From positions 1 to 35,808 of IMG/VR virus record IMGVR_UViG_3300025286_000059: a stretch of 35,808 bases of DNA. One strand, 5' to 3'. The translations under genes were made by a program, and so were the position numbers. Positions 1 to 8,159 of this stretch are shown here, one piece after another. This DNA comes from a virus. The notes under the pieces are model-generated. The model did not search any database. It saw only the letters and a program-made list of their open reading frames with translations, and was not told where the DNA came from. Position 1 is the stretch's first letter. Every line of letters begins with the position of its first letter.

Positions 1-524
1 TTTTCATATTGTGTACTTTGATTTGAATAATGAGCCAATAATTTTTGTGCTTCAATTTCTTTATCTACATCTCCTGCTTCTCGTGCAGCTTTTAATGATG
101 CTGTTGCACCATCTAAACCAGTTTTAGCAGACTGTCCAAATTGCTCTAAATATTGTTGTTCTCGCGTTGTTAGTTTAGTTTTTAATTTACTTTGTTCGGA
201 AACAACATTACGTGCATATTCAGTTGCAGTATCGCGTTGTCGTTCTGCTTCACGCAATTTTCGGGTAAGTTTACCAATACGTTTTTGAACGCCTTCACTA
301 TACTCTTCAATTTCTTTTTCTTGGGTAGTAGTTTCTTTTAGTTTTGTTTCTTCAGCTTTTGGTTCTTCTTTTGGTTCCTCTACAACTTCTGTTACATTTT
401 CATTTTCTTTGACTTCTACAACAGAGTCTTCGTTGGTTTTTTTCTCTTCTGGTAAATGAACATCAAATGCATTGCCTGTATCATCAATGTCAACTAATGA
501 ATCATCTTTGGTTTTTGGTGGCAT
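1..524 (-). CDS. Charged coiled-coil protein, scaffold-like (partial, runs off the left edge)
   Basis: Open for all of its 174 visible codons; the C-terminus lies outside the window. It starts MPPKTKDDSLVD behind an AGGAGG site. Residues 1-65 are very acidic and low in complexity (runs of Glu, Val, Lys), and from about residue 70 a charged, Gln-rich helical region likely to form a coiled coil follows. No catalytic motif is seen. A charged, helical, Glu-rich protein next to structural genes fits a phage scaffolding protein or head-assembly cofactor, but this rests on composition and position only. The gene is the last visible member of the minus-strand morphogenesis block. Confidence 0.7.
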   Translation of the reverse strand, partial: MPPKTKDDSLVDIDDTGNAFDVHLPEEKKTNEDSVVEVKENENVTEVVEEPKEEPKAEETKLKETTTQEKEIEEYSEGVQKRIGKLTRKLREAERQRDTATEYARNVVSEQSKLKTKLTTREQQYLEQFGQSAKTGLDGATASLKAAREAGDVDKEIEAQKLLAHYSNQSTQYE

Positions 525-540
525 AGTTTCCTCCTATGGG

Positions 541-1008
541 TTAAAATAAATGAAGTATATCGTCTGGATCTTTAATTGTTGCGAGCACTTCATCGTCATT
601 TAATATTCTTACTTCCCCACCTTCTATATGAAATCGCGAACCAGCATATCGCGCGTGCAAAATCCATTCCCCTTTTTTACACCACGCACCAGTTGGAAAT
701 TTCTCTTCGTCCTTATAGGCTAAAGACCCTACAGCTAAAACATAACTACAGACTGTTGCAACTTGTTGTCGTTCTAATGTTGAATCCGAAAGATACAAGC
801 CTCCCTTTGTTTTACTTACTCCTCTAAAAGGCAATACTAATAATCGCCATCCTGTTGGAATGGGTAACTTACCAGAAACAGATTGTTTTAAATCTTCAAA
901 AGATTTTTCTTCTTTTGCTTTTTCTTCATTTAATTTATTTTCTAATGCATGAACGCGTGCCGGAATCGGCTCATTAGAATTAGTTTCCTGAATTTTGTTC
1001 GTCGTCAT
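541..1008 (-). CDS. GroES/Cpn10-like phage co-chaperonin
   Basis: 155 aa. After an approximately 45-residue charged leader comes a Cpn10-like domain: IPTGWRLLVLPF (beta strand 1), KTKGGLYLSDST with a mobile-loop-like segment, then VLAVGS, and near the end GEWILHARYAGSRF, EVRILNDDEVLATI. These match the order of the GroES signature (opening P-x-x-R-x-L-V, KT-x-x-G, VxAVG, KY-x-G, L-x-x-D-D-I-L-A). Known role of such phage proteins: cap the host GroEL to fold a capsid protein. The ATG at 1008 is preferred because AAAAAGGAGC lies just before it; an upstream in-frame ATG (1053) would sit deep inside the previous gene. The 3' neighbour is the scaffold-like gene, which fits a head-folding role. The N-terminal leader is not part of Cpn10. 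Confidence 0.8.
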   Translation of the reverse strand: MTTNKIQETNSNEPIPARVHALENKLNEEKAKEEKSFEDLKQSVSGKLPIPTGWRLLVLPFRGVSKTKGGLYLSDSTLERQQVATVCSYVLAVGSLAYKDEEKFPTGAWCKKGEWILHARYAGSRFHIEGGEVRILNDDEVLATIKDPDDILHLF

Positions 1009-1189
1009 AAGCTCCTTTTTTAAGCAAGTTAGAGAGTTCTTGTAAGCTTTCACTATAAGCTTTTCGTTGTCCTATTAAATACTGGTATTTCTCTAGGTTG
1101 TCAACCCCTTGAAGAATAGTTTCTTCAACAGAGGCTATTCTCTCTTTAAGTTCTCGCTGGAACTTATAAATAAGATTCATTTCATCCAT
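980..1189 (-). CDS. Small helical protein of unknown function
   Basis: 69 aa, predicted almost entirely helical (ELKERIASVEETILQG, LEKYQYLIGQRKAYSESL), probably a short coiled coil. Its ATG overlaps the stop of a 19-codon hydrophobic gene (TAATG), and its 3' end overlaps the GroES-like gene by 29 bp, so all are probably translated by coupling. The QxxLIGQRxAY pattern recalls small proteins found near tail or lysis genes of podoviruses, but I cannot name the family. No catalytic residues are visible. Confidence 0.75.
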   Translation of the reverse strand: MDEMNLIYKFQRELKERIASVEETILQGVDNLEKYQYLIGQRKAYSESLQELSNLLKKGAYDDEQNSGN

Positions 1190-1248
1190 TACGTACCTAC
1201 GATCGTAAAGAAGATAAAAATAAACATATATGGTAGAATTTCAATCAT
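1189..1248 (-). CDS. 19-residue hydrophobic miniprotein next to the holin
   Basis: The frame encodes MIEILPYMFIFIFFTIVGT. Both ends are stop/start overlaps: the holin stop TAA shares its last A with this ATG, and this TAA shares its last A with the ATG of the 69-aa gene. A single acidic residue followed by a continuous hydrophobic run fits one membrane span. It fills the 58 bp between two genes exactly, which supports real translation. The role is unknown; the position right after the holin suggests a lysis accessory such as an antiholin or holin partner (inference). Confidence 0.55.
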   Translation of the reverse strand: MIEILPYMFIFIFFTIVGT

Positions 1249-1637
1249 TATTTCTTCATCATTTTAGCAGCGCTTGATACTCCCTTTATACCAAAACTCG
1301 CTGATATGGCAATATATAAAAGATGTTGATAGTACTCAGGTAATTCTTGGAGAGCAATAAATCCAGTCTTTACAAACTCAGTACAGCCGGGAATAAAAAC
1401 GAGAACAGCAGGAAACAGAAGTACAATAAGACTTACTTCGTCTTTCCAAGATCCTTGCATCTGACCAACAGCAGTCTTTTCCCATTCAACCTTACCTGCT
1501 ATTTGTTGTTCCATTAAAGCAGTGTCCGCTTTAATTTTAGTAAGCTTCTGCTCTGCCTTTGCTTTTTTAGTTGCGACAATGCCTTTTACAGCCTCACCCG
1601 CAACACCGAGCAACGGTTTTATGAGTAAATGAAACAT
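1248..1637 (-). CDS. Holin, GTA/3TM-holin-like
   Basis: 129 aa. The N-terminus is amphipathic, then a Lys/Glu-rich helix (about 20-62), then SWKDEVSLIVLLFPAVLVFI (about 63-82, first clear membrane span), a loop, ELPEYYQHLLYIAISASFGI (about 98-117, second span) and a basic tail KMMKK. The SWKDE...IPG...LP..YQ...A..ASFGI layout is that of the 3-TM holin family known from gene transfer agents and many marine phages, which makes the inner-membrane lesion at lysis. The endolysin candidate lies 24 kb away (25325-25843), so the lysis genes are split. The upstream gene ends only 3 bp before; the SD is weak, so coupling is likely. Confidence 0.75.
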   Translation of the reverse strand: MFHLLIKPLLGVAGEAVKGIVATKKAKAEQKLTKIKADTALMEQQIAGKVEWEKTAVGQMQGSWKDEVSLIVLLFPAVLVFIPGCTEFVKTGFIALQELPEYYQHLLYIAISASFGIKGVSSAAKMMKK

Positions 1638-1640
1638 AAA

Positions 1641-1934
1641 CTATTTCTTTTTTTGATCAACGCCTTCAACGGCTTTAACAGGAGTATACGTAGTACCGCC
1701 AATCCAGCTTGCACTTTGTTTCCTATCTGGACGTACAGCACCTTGACCTTTAATGACAACTGTTTGTGTATCTTTTGCACTTGTCATTTCAATATCAACA
1801 GGAGAACAATAGCCATCAACCATTTTTCCAGGTATTTTAACTGATCCAGGATTTTTAAATGGAGAAGTCTTGTAAGAGTTTCCACCCTTTCCAATAAATT
1901 TTCCACCTAATCCCATGACTACATTTTTTACCAT
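1641..1934 (-). CDS. Small virion-block protein, unknown
   Basis: 97 aa, Gly/Lys-rich N-terminus (MVKNVVMGLGGKFIGKGG) and a probably beta-rich middle (VDIEMTSAKDTQTVVIKGQG), no transmembrane segment or catalytic motif. The ATG at 1934 has AGAGG just upstream. It sits between the small basic structural genes and the holin on the same transcript, so a minor virion or head-completion role is possible. I do not recognise the family. Confidence 0.75.
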   Translation of the reverse strand: MVKNVVMGLGGKFIGKGGNSYKTSPFKNPGSVKIPGKMVDGYCSPVDIEMTSAKDTQTVVIKGQGAVRPDRKQSASWIGGTTYTPVKAVEGVDQKKK

Positions 1935-1935
1935 T

Positions 1936-2205
1936 TTATCCTCTTAATTTACTTAAAGTTTTTGCTAAGTTTGCTTGTTTAACTGTGCGCGAGCTATAAT
2001 CTTTAGGATTACCTCGTACTTTTTTTCCAAATGCTGCTGTACTCATGTTAGCTGCTTTTGCTTTTTTTGTAAAGGCTCCAGGACGTTTAATTGCTTTTTG
2101 AATCCATTTACCATCTGCTGCTTTTACACGGCCCCCTCTTTTATACAAATCTTCTCTTGTACTCATTGGTTTAGCAGCGCGTGGATTATAAAATTGTGGT
2201 GGCAT
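1936..2205 (-). CDS. Small basic virion-block protein
   Basis: 89 aa, strongly basic. Residues about 26-70 carry VKAADGKWIQKAIKRPGAF and KAANMSTAAF, a pattern (KWIQKAIKxPGA) that recurs in small proteins of phage structural modules. A net positive charge suggests contact with packaged DNA, though no DNA-binding fold is evident. It starts at a TAATG overlap with the upstream gene and also has a GGAGG site, so initiation should be efficient. Confidence 0.75.
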   Translation of the reverse strand: MPPQFYNPRAAKPMSTREDLYKRGGRVKAADGKWIQKAIKRPGAFTKKAKAANMSTAAFGKKVRGNPKDYSSRTVKQANLAKTLSKLRG

Positions 2206-2504
2206 TATCTTCCTCCGCGTCCACCTTTGGCTTTCTTGATTCTGCCGCCTTTTTTAGCCATCGTGCTGACTGCAGAATAAGGACGTCTTCCAAGTGCGCG
2301 TTCCATGCCTTTACTTTCTGCTCTCCGCGCTGCAAGGTTTCCAGTTACTCCTCTGTTTCTTGCTCCCAAAGATTCATCCAGTCGTGCATTGTATCCTTGA
2401 CCACCAACTCTTAATTTTGCTCTACCACCTTTTTTATAAGTTGTCGTTGGTCGTCTTTTAGATTTCATAACGTCTTGGTCTCTTGTCCATACTTTTCCTA
2501 CCAT
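2205..2504 (-). CDS. Basic Gly/Arg-rich virion-block protein
   Basis: 99 aa, no acidic core, rich in Lys, Arg and Gly. Features: KKGGRAKLRVGGQGYNARL, DESLGARNRG, RRAESKGMERALGRRPYSAV, and a C-terminal KKGGRIKKAKGGRGGR tail. The DESLGxRxRG / AESKGME block is the most likely conserved core. It has a strong AAGGAGG site before the ATG and ends in a TAATG overlap with the next gene. The composition fits a nucleoid-type or internal head protein; function is not known. Confidence 0.75.
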   Translation of the reverse strand: MVGKVWTRDQDVMKSKRRPTTTYKKGGRAKLRVGGQGYNARLDESLGARNRGVTGNLAARRAESKGMERALGRRPYSAVSTMAKKGGRIKKAKGGRGGR

Positions 2505-2514
2505 CTTTTCCTCC

Positions 2515-2823
2515 TTAATCGAATATAATTGTTGCTAAGTCGCAATTGGTGACATCACCATAAATGCCTTCGGTAAATAAAATACCATCTTCAGCAATGT
2601 ACTCATTCCATGTATCACCATCAGAAGCACCCCACTGCATTTGATATTTAAGTGTGCCTGTTGCATCAGAGCCATCATATAATTTAATAATAGCATTCGC
2701 CCCTGTAGCTAAACCAGAAACACCCTTCACGCGCGCACGCGCGATAGCAACCGTTCCACCGATCGCAGTCTTAAATGTAGCATCAGCTGTGATGATTGAT
2801 TGTTTTACATCTGTTGTTGACAT
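2515..2823 (-). CDS. Small beta-rich virion protein (possible decoration protein)
   Basis: 102 aa, neutral to acidic, rich in Thr, Gly, Ala, with alternating hydrophobic residues typical of a beta sandwich (FKTAIGGTVAIARARV, AIIKLYDGSD, TGTLKYQMQW). It ends with EGIYGDVTNCDLATIIFD. Proteins of this size and pattern next to portal and head genes are often decoration or fibre-base proteins; here that is only an inference from composition and place. The ATG follows AAAGGTAAATAGTT. Confidence 0.75.
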   Translation of the reverse strand: MSTTDVKQSIITADATFKTAIGGTVAIARARVKGVSGLATGANAIIKLYDGSDATGTLKYQMQWGASDGDTWNEYIAEDGILFTEGIYGDVTNCDLATIIFD

Positions 2824-2825
2824 AA

Positions 2826-2999
2826 CTATTTACCTTTATCTTGACGAGAACCAGTACTGCTGCTATCGAATTTTTCATAGCGTGCTAGATTTTTAGTCCC
2901 TTCAAAATTTCGTTTTACATCGACACCTGCAGTCACTTTTCCACCTTGTGGTTTTAAAGGACCCGGTTCTCCATAATAAACTTCTTTTGCAATTCCCAT
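2826..2999 (-). CDS. 57-aa hydrophilic protein in the structural block
   Basis: Starts MGIAKEVYYGEPGPLKPQGG and ends in a Ser/Gly/Lys tail. It fills the gap between the 102-aa gene (2 bp away) and the 44-aa gene (16 bp away) on the same strand. GEPGPLKPQGG suggests an extended Pro/Gly segment; the rest is basic and probably disordered. No recognised family. Support is positional and from the amino acid composition. Confidence 0.6.
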   Translation of the reverse strand: MGIAKEVYYGEPGPLKPQGGKVTAGVDVKRNFEGTKNLARYEKFDSSSTGSRQDKGK

Positions 3000-3015
3000 A
3001 ATAATTACCTATTAG

Positions 3016-3150
3016 TTATTTGTTTCGTTTTAACATAACACCACCGCTCTTGGCAATAACTTTCTTGCCATATTTTTTAGTCCAACGGTCCGCAATCTCA
3101 GGGTGGTTCTTCCACAGATAGCGACGCTGTTTTATTGACTTAAAGGGCAT
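3016..3150 (-). CDS. 44-aa basic phage protein (MPFKSxxQRRYLW family)
   Basis: Starts MPFKSIKQRRYLWKNHPEIA, then DRWTKKYGKK. This N-terminus (MPFKS-x-x-QRR-[YF]-[LM]-W-x-x-HPEIA-x-x-W) is a very common small phage protein that accompanies structural modules; its function is unknown to me. The ATG overlaps the portal stop as TAATG, so it is probably translated by ribosomes leaving the portal gene. Length and motif agree with the family. Confidence 0.85.
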   Translation of the reverse strand: MPFKSIKQRRYLWKNHPEIADRWTKKYGKKVIAKSGGVMLKRNK

Positions 3151-5666
3151 TACCGACCTTTCAATGTACGGACATCATACCGTTTTGTCAAGTCTGACTG
3201 GCGTTTTGCCTTATTAGCAAGATGTTGTTTATCCATCGTGACCTTCGCTCTTAGATTAGCAATATCCTCTGTTTGCTCCATTTTATCCCGAGCAAGACGA
3301 TCACCTTGCAGAAGTTTGACCTTGTCTAAATTAATGCGCGCCTCATCATCTTTCGCTTTACGTTCATTCTCCATGGCCTTTAAATCTAGTTCTTGTGCTT
3401 TTAATTTCACCAGTGGATCCCCATCAAGCATATTATTTATTTTCTTCTCTTCGTTTAAGAACTCTTCGGTTAATTCTGCAATCAAGACTGCAATACGCGA
3501 TTCCACTTTATTTTGCAGAGCCTCTAATTGTTGTTGGGCTTGAGGGTTCTGCTGTGCCATTTGTGGATTCTGCTGCATCATCTGTACTTGTTGTGTGAGT
3601 TGTTGGATTTGTTGAATCTCTTGTATCATTTCTATTTCCACTTGTTCTTGAGCCATCAGAGAAATATGCTCCATAATATTTTTCTCGAGCTCTCCAAAAA
3701 TCATAGGATTATTTTTAACCAAGCTTGTTGACATAAACGCCAAGTGTGCTGTGATATGAGCCCGATGGTCTTGACCACGATAGGCTTGGAAAGGTTTTCC
3801 TGCCAATCCATTAATATGTTCTTGGGCAGGATTTAACGGCATATCAGGTTGGGGAGGGGGTAATATTTGATCAATATTCTTGACTCCCATAGCTTGATAC
3901 ATGGATCTATAGGCTTCGTACATATTATGCATTTCAGGATTAGTTTGTGCCAGTTGCAATTCTGTTTGTGCCAATGTCACACGCTGTGACATCGAGAAAA
4001 TATTTGGATCGGCAACCGGTACAATATCCACACGATCATCAAAGTCTTGTGTTTTAATCATCCGATTTCCACCAACAACATCGTACGGATATTCTGGTGG
4101 TAAATAAAGTTTGAAAATTTTTGCAAGCAAATTAAATTCTTCCTTCATGCCCGAGTAGAGGCGTTTATGAATCGCAGACATCACACGGGAGCCACGTTCT
4201 AATAATGCAACTGTGGTTCCAACAGCAGCTGCTTGATTGCCATCACCCACTTGCATATCTGCAATTCCTGCAAAACGCTGACCGGCATCAACAACATAGC
4301 CTAATAAATTAAAAAGAGTTTGACTTGGTTCTTTGTAAGGCAACGTCATGAATCCTTCTTTAACCGTTCCTCCTGGACTATCGACATCTCTCCATTCTCC
4401 AGGTTGCAATGGAACCGCATCATCTCTAATTCTGATTCCTCGTGATTTAAAACCAGCAGGTAGATTCGATAATGTTCCCGCATCCAAGAGTTGTCTTAAC
4501 GCACTTGTTGCTGTACGCGATAAGCCACCAATCATATGAATGAGACCAAGGCCATAGAATCCAAGACCGGGGAGAAATTTAAAATGCACAAAGTATTTAA
4601 TTTTATGTTTAAGAGGATCGTCTGGATTATAGTTTCTGCGAATAGCTAAAATCTTTGTTTGTGATTCCTCGATGGTTACGATGTAGGGCACTTTAATACC
4701 ACTCGGTTCTCCTGTCGGATCCTGATCTTCAAAGCCTTCTAAATCCAAATCCACATGCATCTCTAAAATATTATAGACCTCTTCTTTGGCCCCACGTTTA
4801 ACCCCTGAGATCTCTTCTTCTGTTTTTTGTAATTGATCTTCAATGATCGCTGGATCATGAAGGTCGATGTCTTTATAGAATCCCTTGACTTGTGCTTTTC
4901 TCAATTCATTGTGTGTCATCTTGACAACGTGCGTTATCCGCTCTGATTCTTGTAAAGAGGTTGCATAATATGGCACGACTAAATCATCGGCCGGTATAAA
5001 TTTAGAAACAGCACGCCCGAGCATTTCATCGTAATACACTTTTTTAAATGTTGATCCTGCAAGGGGTAGATAGAATAACATCTGATCCAATTCTTGATCG
5101 TACTCTTCCATCTTGTTCATGATTTCATAATTCATGAAGTCCTTGACCCTTTGCGCTTGGTCCTCGCGCATACGATCAGCCATTCCTACAATTTGTGTAC
5201 GGACCGGTCCGTCTGAGGGGAGGAGTTCTTTGTATGCTTGTGCTTGAAATTGGGTGACGGCTTCTGCGAGCACGGGATGCGTTGCACCCGATGCGCCTTG
5301 AAACGGTTCTGTACGTTCTTCGTATTTATAACCTAACAACCCGAGGCCTTTCCTATAGGTATTAATCCATTCGGAGCGTGATTCATTATCTTCTTTGTAG
5401 AGTTCAACAAGGTCCGAGGCTAAAGGGCCAAGGACGTCGTCTGGTAACAATTCTGCTAAGTTTCCAAAATGTTCACCACTGTCTTGTGGGGCAACTTTTC
5501 CTGGTTCAAAGTCAACCGTTACACTGCCATCTTCTTCCTCAATAACATCGACACCGGGATCCATTTGTTCTTGAATCTTTTCTTCAGTCACCTCTATCGT
5601 TTCCTCTTCAGGAGGAATCGTTACAGATTGTCGTACATTGGGAAGTGCTTTATCTATCTCAGCCAT
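3150..5666 (-). CDS. Portal protein (head-to-tail connector)
   Basis: 838 aa. The dodecameric ring at one capsid vertex through which DNA enters and leaves. Residues 1-70 are acidic and extended. The region about 95-165 has the portal signature of podovirus-type portals (YKYEERTEPFQGASGATHP then AEAVTQFQAQAYKELLPS). The central part (about 340-480) has long loops and TATSALRQLLDAGTLSNLP. The C-terminal 150 residues are Gln-rich helical coiled coil (QEIQQIQQLTQQVQMMQQ), as in portal barrels. It lies three genes downstream of terL, which is the usual cluster. The length is at the upper end for portals. SD is weak (TAGG). Confidence 0.85.
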   Translation of the reverse strand: MAEIDKALPNVRQSVTIPPEEETIEVTEEKIQEQMDPGVDVIEEEDGSVTVDFEPGKVAPQDSGEHFGNLAELLPDDVLGPLASDLVELYKEDNESRSEWINTYRKGLGLLGYKYEERTEPFQGASGATHPVLAEAVTQFQAQAYKELLPSDGPVRTQIVGMADRMREDQAQRVKDFMNYEIMNKMEEYDQELDQMLFYLPLAGSTFKKVYYDEMLGRAVSKFIPADDLVVPYYATSLQESERITHVVKMTHNELRKAQVKGFYKDIDLHDPAIIEDQLQKTEEEISGVKRGAKEEVYNILEMHVDLDLEGFEDQDPTGEPSGIKVPYIVTIEESQTKILAIRRNYNPDDPLKHKIKYFVHFKFLPGLGFYGLGLIHMIGGLSRTATSALRQLLDAGTLSNLPAGFKSRGIRIRDDAVPLQPGEWRDVDSPGGTVKEGFMTLPYKEPSQTLFNLLGYVVDAGQRFAGIADMQVGDGNQAAAVGTTVALLERGSRVMSAIHKRLYSGMKEEFNLLAKIFKLYLPPEYPYDVVGGNRMIKTQDFDDRVDIVPVADPNIFSMSQRVTLAQTELQLAQTNPEMHNMYEAYRSMYQAMGVKNIDQILPPPQPDMPLNPAQEHINGLAGKPFQAYRGQDHRAHITAHLAFMSTSLVKNNPMIFGELEKNIMEHISLMAQEQVEIEMIQEIQQIQQLTQQVQMMQQNPQMAQQNPQAQQQLEALQNKVESRIAVLIAELTEEFLNEEKKINNMLDGDPLVKLKAQELDLKAMENERKAKDDEARINLDKVKLLQGDRLARDKMEQTEDIANLRAKVTMDKQHLANKAKRQSDLTKRYDVRTLKGR

Positions 5667-5678
5667 AATATGCCTATT

Positions 5679-8159
5679 TTAAGTTAATGATACTATACCT
5701 TCTTTTCTCTTTTGTCCATAAGGATCTGGTCCTGCTTCAGGAGGAAGAGCCCATGGTTTAAGTGGATCAAGAGTTGTGATTCCTCCGCCTGCATATGGTT
5801 GGAGTGCATAGCTAAAATGTGTTCTTATATCTTCCATGGGAGAAGCGGGTGCGCGCTCTACACCATAGAAATCTTTTCCTCCTTCTTCCATGCTTTTAAT
5901 TTGTTCCTTATACCCGTACACAGGATGTTCTATCATTAACTCTTGGGGTGTGTATTCTTTAAAAGAATCTGTTTCTTCTCCACCGAAAGCTTCACCAAGT
6001 TCCCTCCAACCTGTTCCAATAAGTGGGCCCCAAATTACACCTTCATCTCCTTTAGCTCCAATCATTTCTCGATATCCTCTATCAAGACCCAAAGTGCCAG
6101 CTGTCTTGTTCCATTCTTCAGCAGTTAAACTTTCCATCATATTTTGTAGGGTCAGTAAACCCATATCCGGATCACGATTTTTACCTGCAAAATACTCATT
6201 ATATAATTTTTCTACATTTTGTTCGCTATCTTTAATTTGAGATTTTAACTCATCACTAATCTCAAACGCAGAGCCCTGTTCAGCATATCCATATCTTTCA
6301 CTAAATGCTAATCTCTTTTTAAGTGATGTTAATCTCTTTTCTTCTTTTTTAACGTTGAGCCAATCCATCATCGCTTTGATCTCATTCTCAGGAAGACCTT
6401 TTTCAATAGCATGGTTTAGCACTGCTTTTTCATCTGTATCAAAATCAATAAGATTCCATGTACTCGCTTCAATTGCTTTACCCAAACCCTTGTAGAATGA
6501 CTGACCTTTACTCCAATTATTCAATACCTCCGCTAAAACAAAATAACCCTCTCCTTTAAGGAAAGGTAAAGCTTTTTTCATTGCTGATGTTTGCATAATT
6601 TTCTCAATAGGAGCGCCGTTTGATAAGGCTATCGCCGCTTGTTTAGCTAAAGCGGGATTTTGTTTTATAAACTTAGCAATCTCATCGTCTAATATTTTTT
6701 TTGGTCTAATTCTTCCTGTTGCCTCGTCTATGAGCCCCCAGTCTTTTCCAACCCGTATTAATTCTTTTCTATACGCTTCACCTCGAGGTCCTAATTTTGC
6801 TAATTCTTCCTGGGTTAATAGATCAATAGGTTTTGTTAAATTTTTAGGTGTGATTTTTTTCTCGTCAAACTTAAATTCAATACCTCTGGTCATTCCTCCC
6901 GTTAGCTCATTCAAAAAACTCTGACGATTCTTAATAAGGCTTTTAATTTCTAATTTGCGTGCTTTAGAAGCATTTGGGTATTCCTTGATTAGTCTCTCAA
7001 TAGGATCATTAAAATTGAGCTGCTTAAAAGTATTTAAGTCGCCTTGTACCAAGCTATCAATTTTTAATTGTCCTAACTCACCATACGTCCTAGTCCACAA
7101 GTGTTCTGCCTCTCCTCCCATTTTAGAAAGAATTCCTGTATTGGGGCTAAAATACTTAATTGCAGCATTTCTAAATCGGGTGGCTAATTTACTATTACCC
7201 TGTGCGTCCAATTGATCCGCAGCGATTAAAATTTTATTGTAGTTACCAGCCTTGTTTCTAGTTTTGCCGTCTTTTAGCCAATTAGAACGGTCCCCTTTAC
7301 TAACGTCATGCGTTAATGTTGTTTTTGTACCTGAAGGAATTTTTCCCTCCACTTTTAATTGGTAAAGTTGATCAATTCGATGTTGAAAAGCTTTTGGTCG
7401 GGCATCTGGAAATTGTTTTTCAAACAGAGCCTTAACTTCCTCATATGTTAAAGAAGGATTCTTATTATTTAAATTATCTAAAAATTTTAATTGCTTTGTT
7501 TTATCAATAGATCTTATACTCTTTAGCCCTGGAGACCAATCATCAAGAGCTTGTTTAACTTCGTCAGGTAGTTCGTCAACAACATACCCTGGAATTTTGA
7601 TTTTTCCATCTTTCCATTTTTTAAAAAGCTTGTTAATTGTTTCATAAATATGATTAGGGTCTTTACTTCTAAATTTTATTAAACTATCTGCAACTTTTTC
7701 CTCCCCCGTGAACTGACCATGTCGAGCATACTGATTCATGAACTCCTTCACTATCAGGGTAGTTTTATACGTAATTGCATTCAACCAACCGTTTTTATTG
7801 GCGATCTTATTAATAATCTCATTTAAAGTGTCTCTATTTTTAATAGGGAAGCCTTTTTTATTTAAAAGCTTGTGTAAATCTTCTTCATTATATTTACCAG
7901 TTGTACCTCCCTTCCAATCTAACACGTTATATCCATCTTTCCTTTCAACTAGGTTTGTTAAAATATCTTCAGCTTTTTTTATAACTGTAGGGTCATCAAT
8001 TGCTGATATTCCTGTGCCTGTACCTGAAGTTTTTGTCGCATAATGCGTAACCCCCGGTTCTACGATACCACCCGGTTTAAACCCTGGTCGGTCTTTGATG
8101 GGCTGATCACGAAGATAATGCTTTATATTTTCTATGACTTGAAATTTATTATAGGGCAT
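5679..8159 (-). CDS. Large virion/ejection-type protein with GGRPGF-like motifs
   Basis: 826 aa from the ATG at 8159; a TTG at 8177 in the same frame is less likely. Overlaps the upstream gene by 11 bp. Near the N-terminus: DRPGFKPGGIVEPGVTHYA. Then about 550 residues of Lys/Asn-rich helical sequence and a C-terminal tail with YAGGGITTLDPLKPWALPP and GPDPYGQKRK. No enzyme motif is evident. Size, mostly helical content and position between terL and portal suggest an internal (ejected) core or tail-tube protein, as in podoviruses (inference). The GG/RPGF motif is shared with both upstream genes. Confidence 0.7.
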   Translation of the reverse strand: MPYNKFQVIENIKHYLRDQPIKDRPGFKPGGIVEPGVTHYATKTSGTGTGISAIDDPTVIKKAEDILTNLVERKDGYNVLDWKGGTTGKYNEEDLHKLLNKKGFPIKNRDTLNEIINKIANKNGWLNAITYKTTLIVKEFMNQYARHGQFTGEEKVADSLIKFRSKDPNHIYETINKLFKKWKDGKIKIPGYVVDELPDEVKQALDDWSPGLKSIRSIDKTKQLKFLDNLNNKNPSLTYEEVKALFEKQFPDARPKAFQHRIDQLYQLKVEGKIPSGTKTTLTHDVSKGDRSNWLKDGKTRNKAGNYNKILIAADQLDAQGNSKLATRFRNAAIKYFSPNTGILSKMGGEAEHLWTRTYGELGQLKIDSLVQGDLNTFKQLNFNDPIERLIKEYPNASKARKLEIKSLIKNRQSFLNELTGGMTRGIEFKFDEKKITPKNLTKPIDLLTQEELAKLGPRGEAYRKELIRVGKDWGLIDEATGRIRPKKILDDEIAKFIKQNPALAKQAAIALSNGAPIEKIMQTSAMKKALPFLKGEGYFVLAEVLNNWSKGQSFYKGLGKAIEASTWNLIDFDTDEKAVLNHAIEKGLPENEIKAMMDWLNVKKEEKRLTSLKKRLAFSERYGYAEQGSAFEISDELKSQIKDSEQNVEKLYNEYFAGKNRDPDMGLLTLQNMMESLTAEEWNKTAGTLGLDRGYREMIGAKGDEGVIWGPLIGTGWRELGEAFGGEETDSFKEYTPQELMIEHPVYGYKEQIKSMEEGGKDFYGVERAPASPMEDIRTHFSYALQPYAGGGITTLDPLKPWALPPEAGPDPYGQKRKEGIVSLT

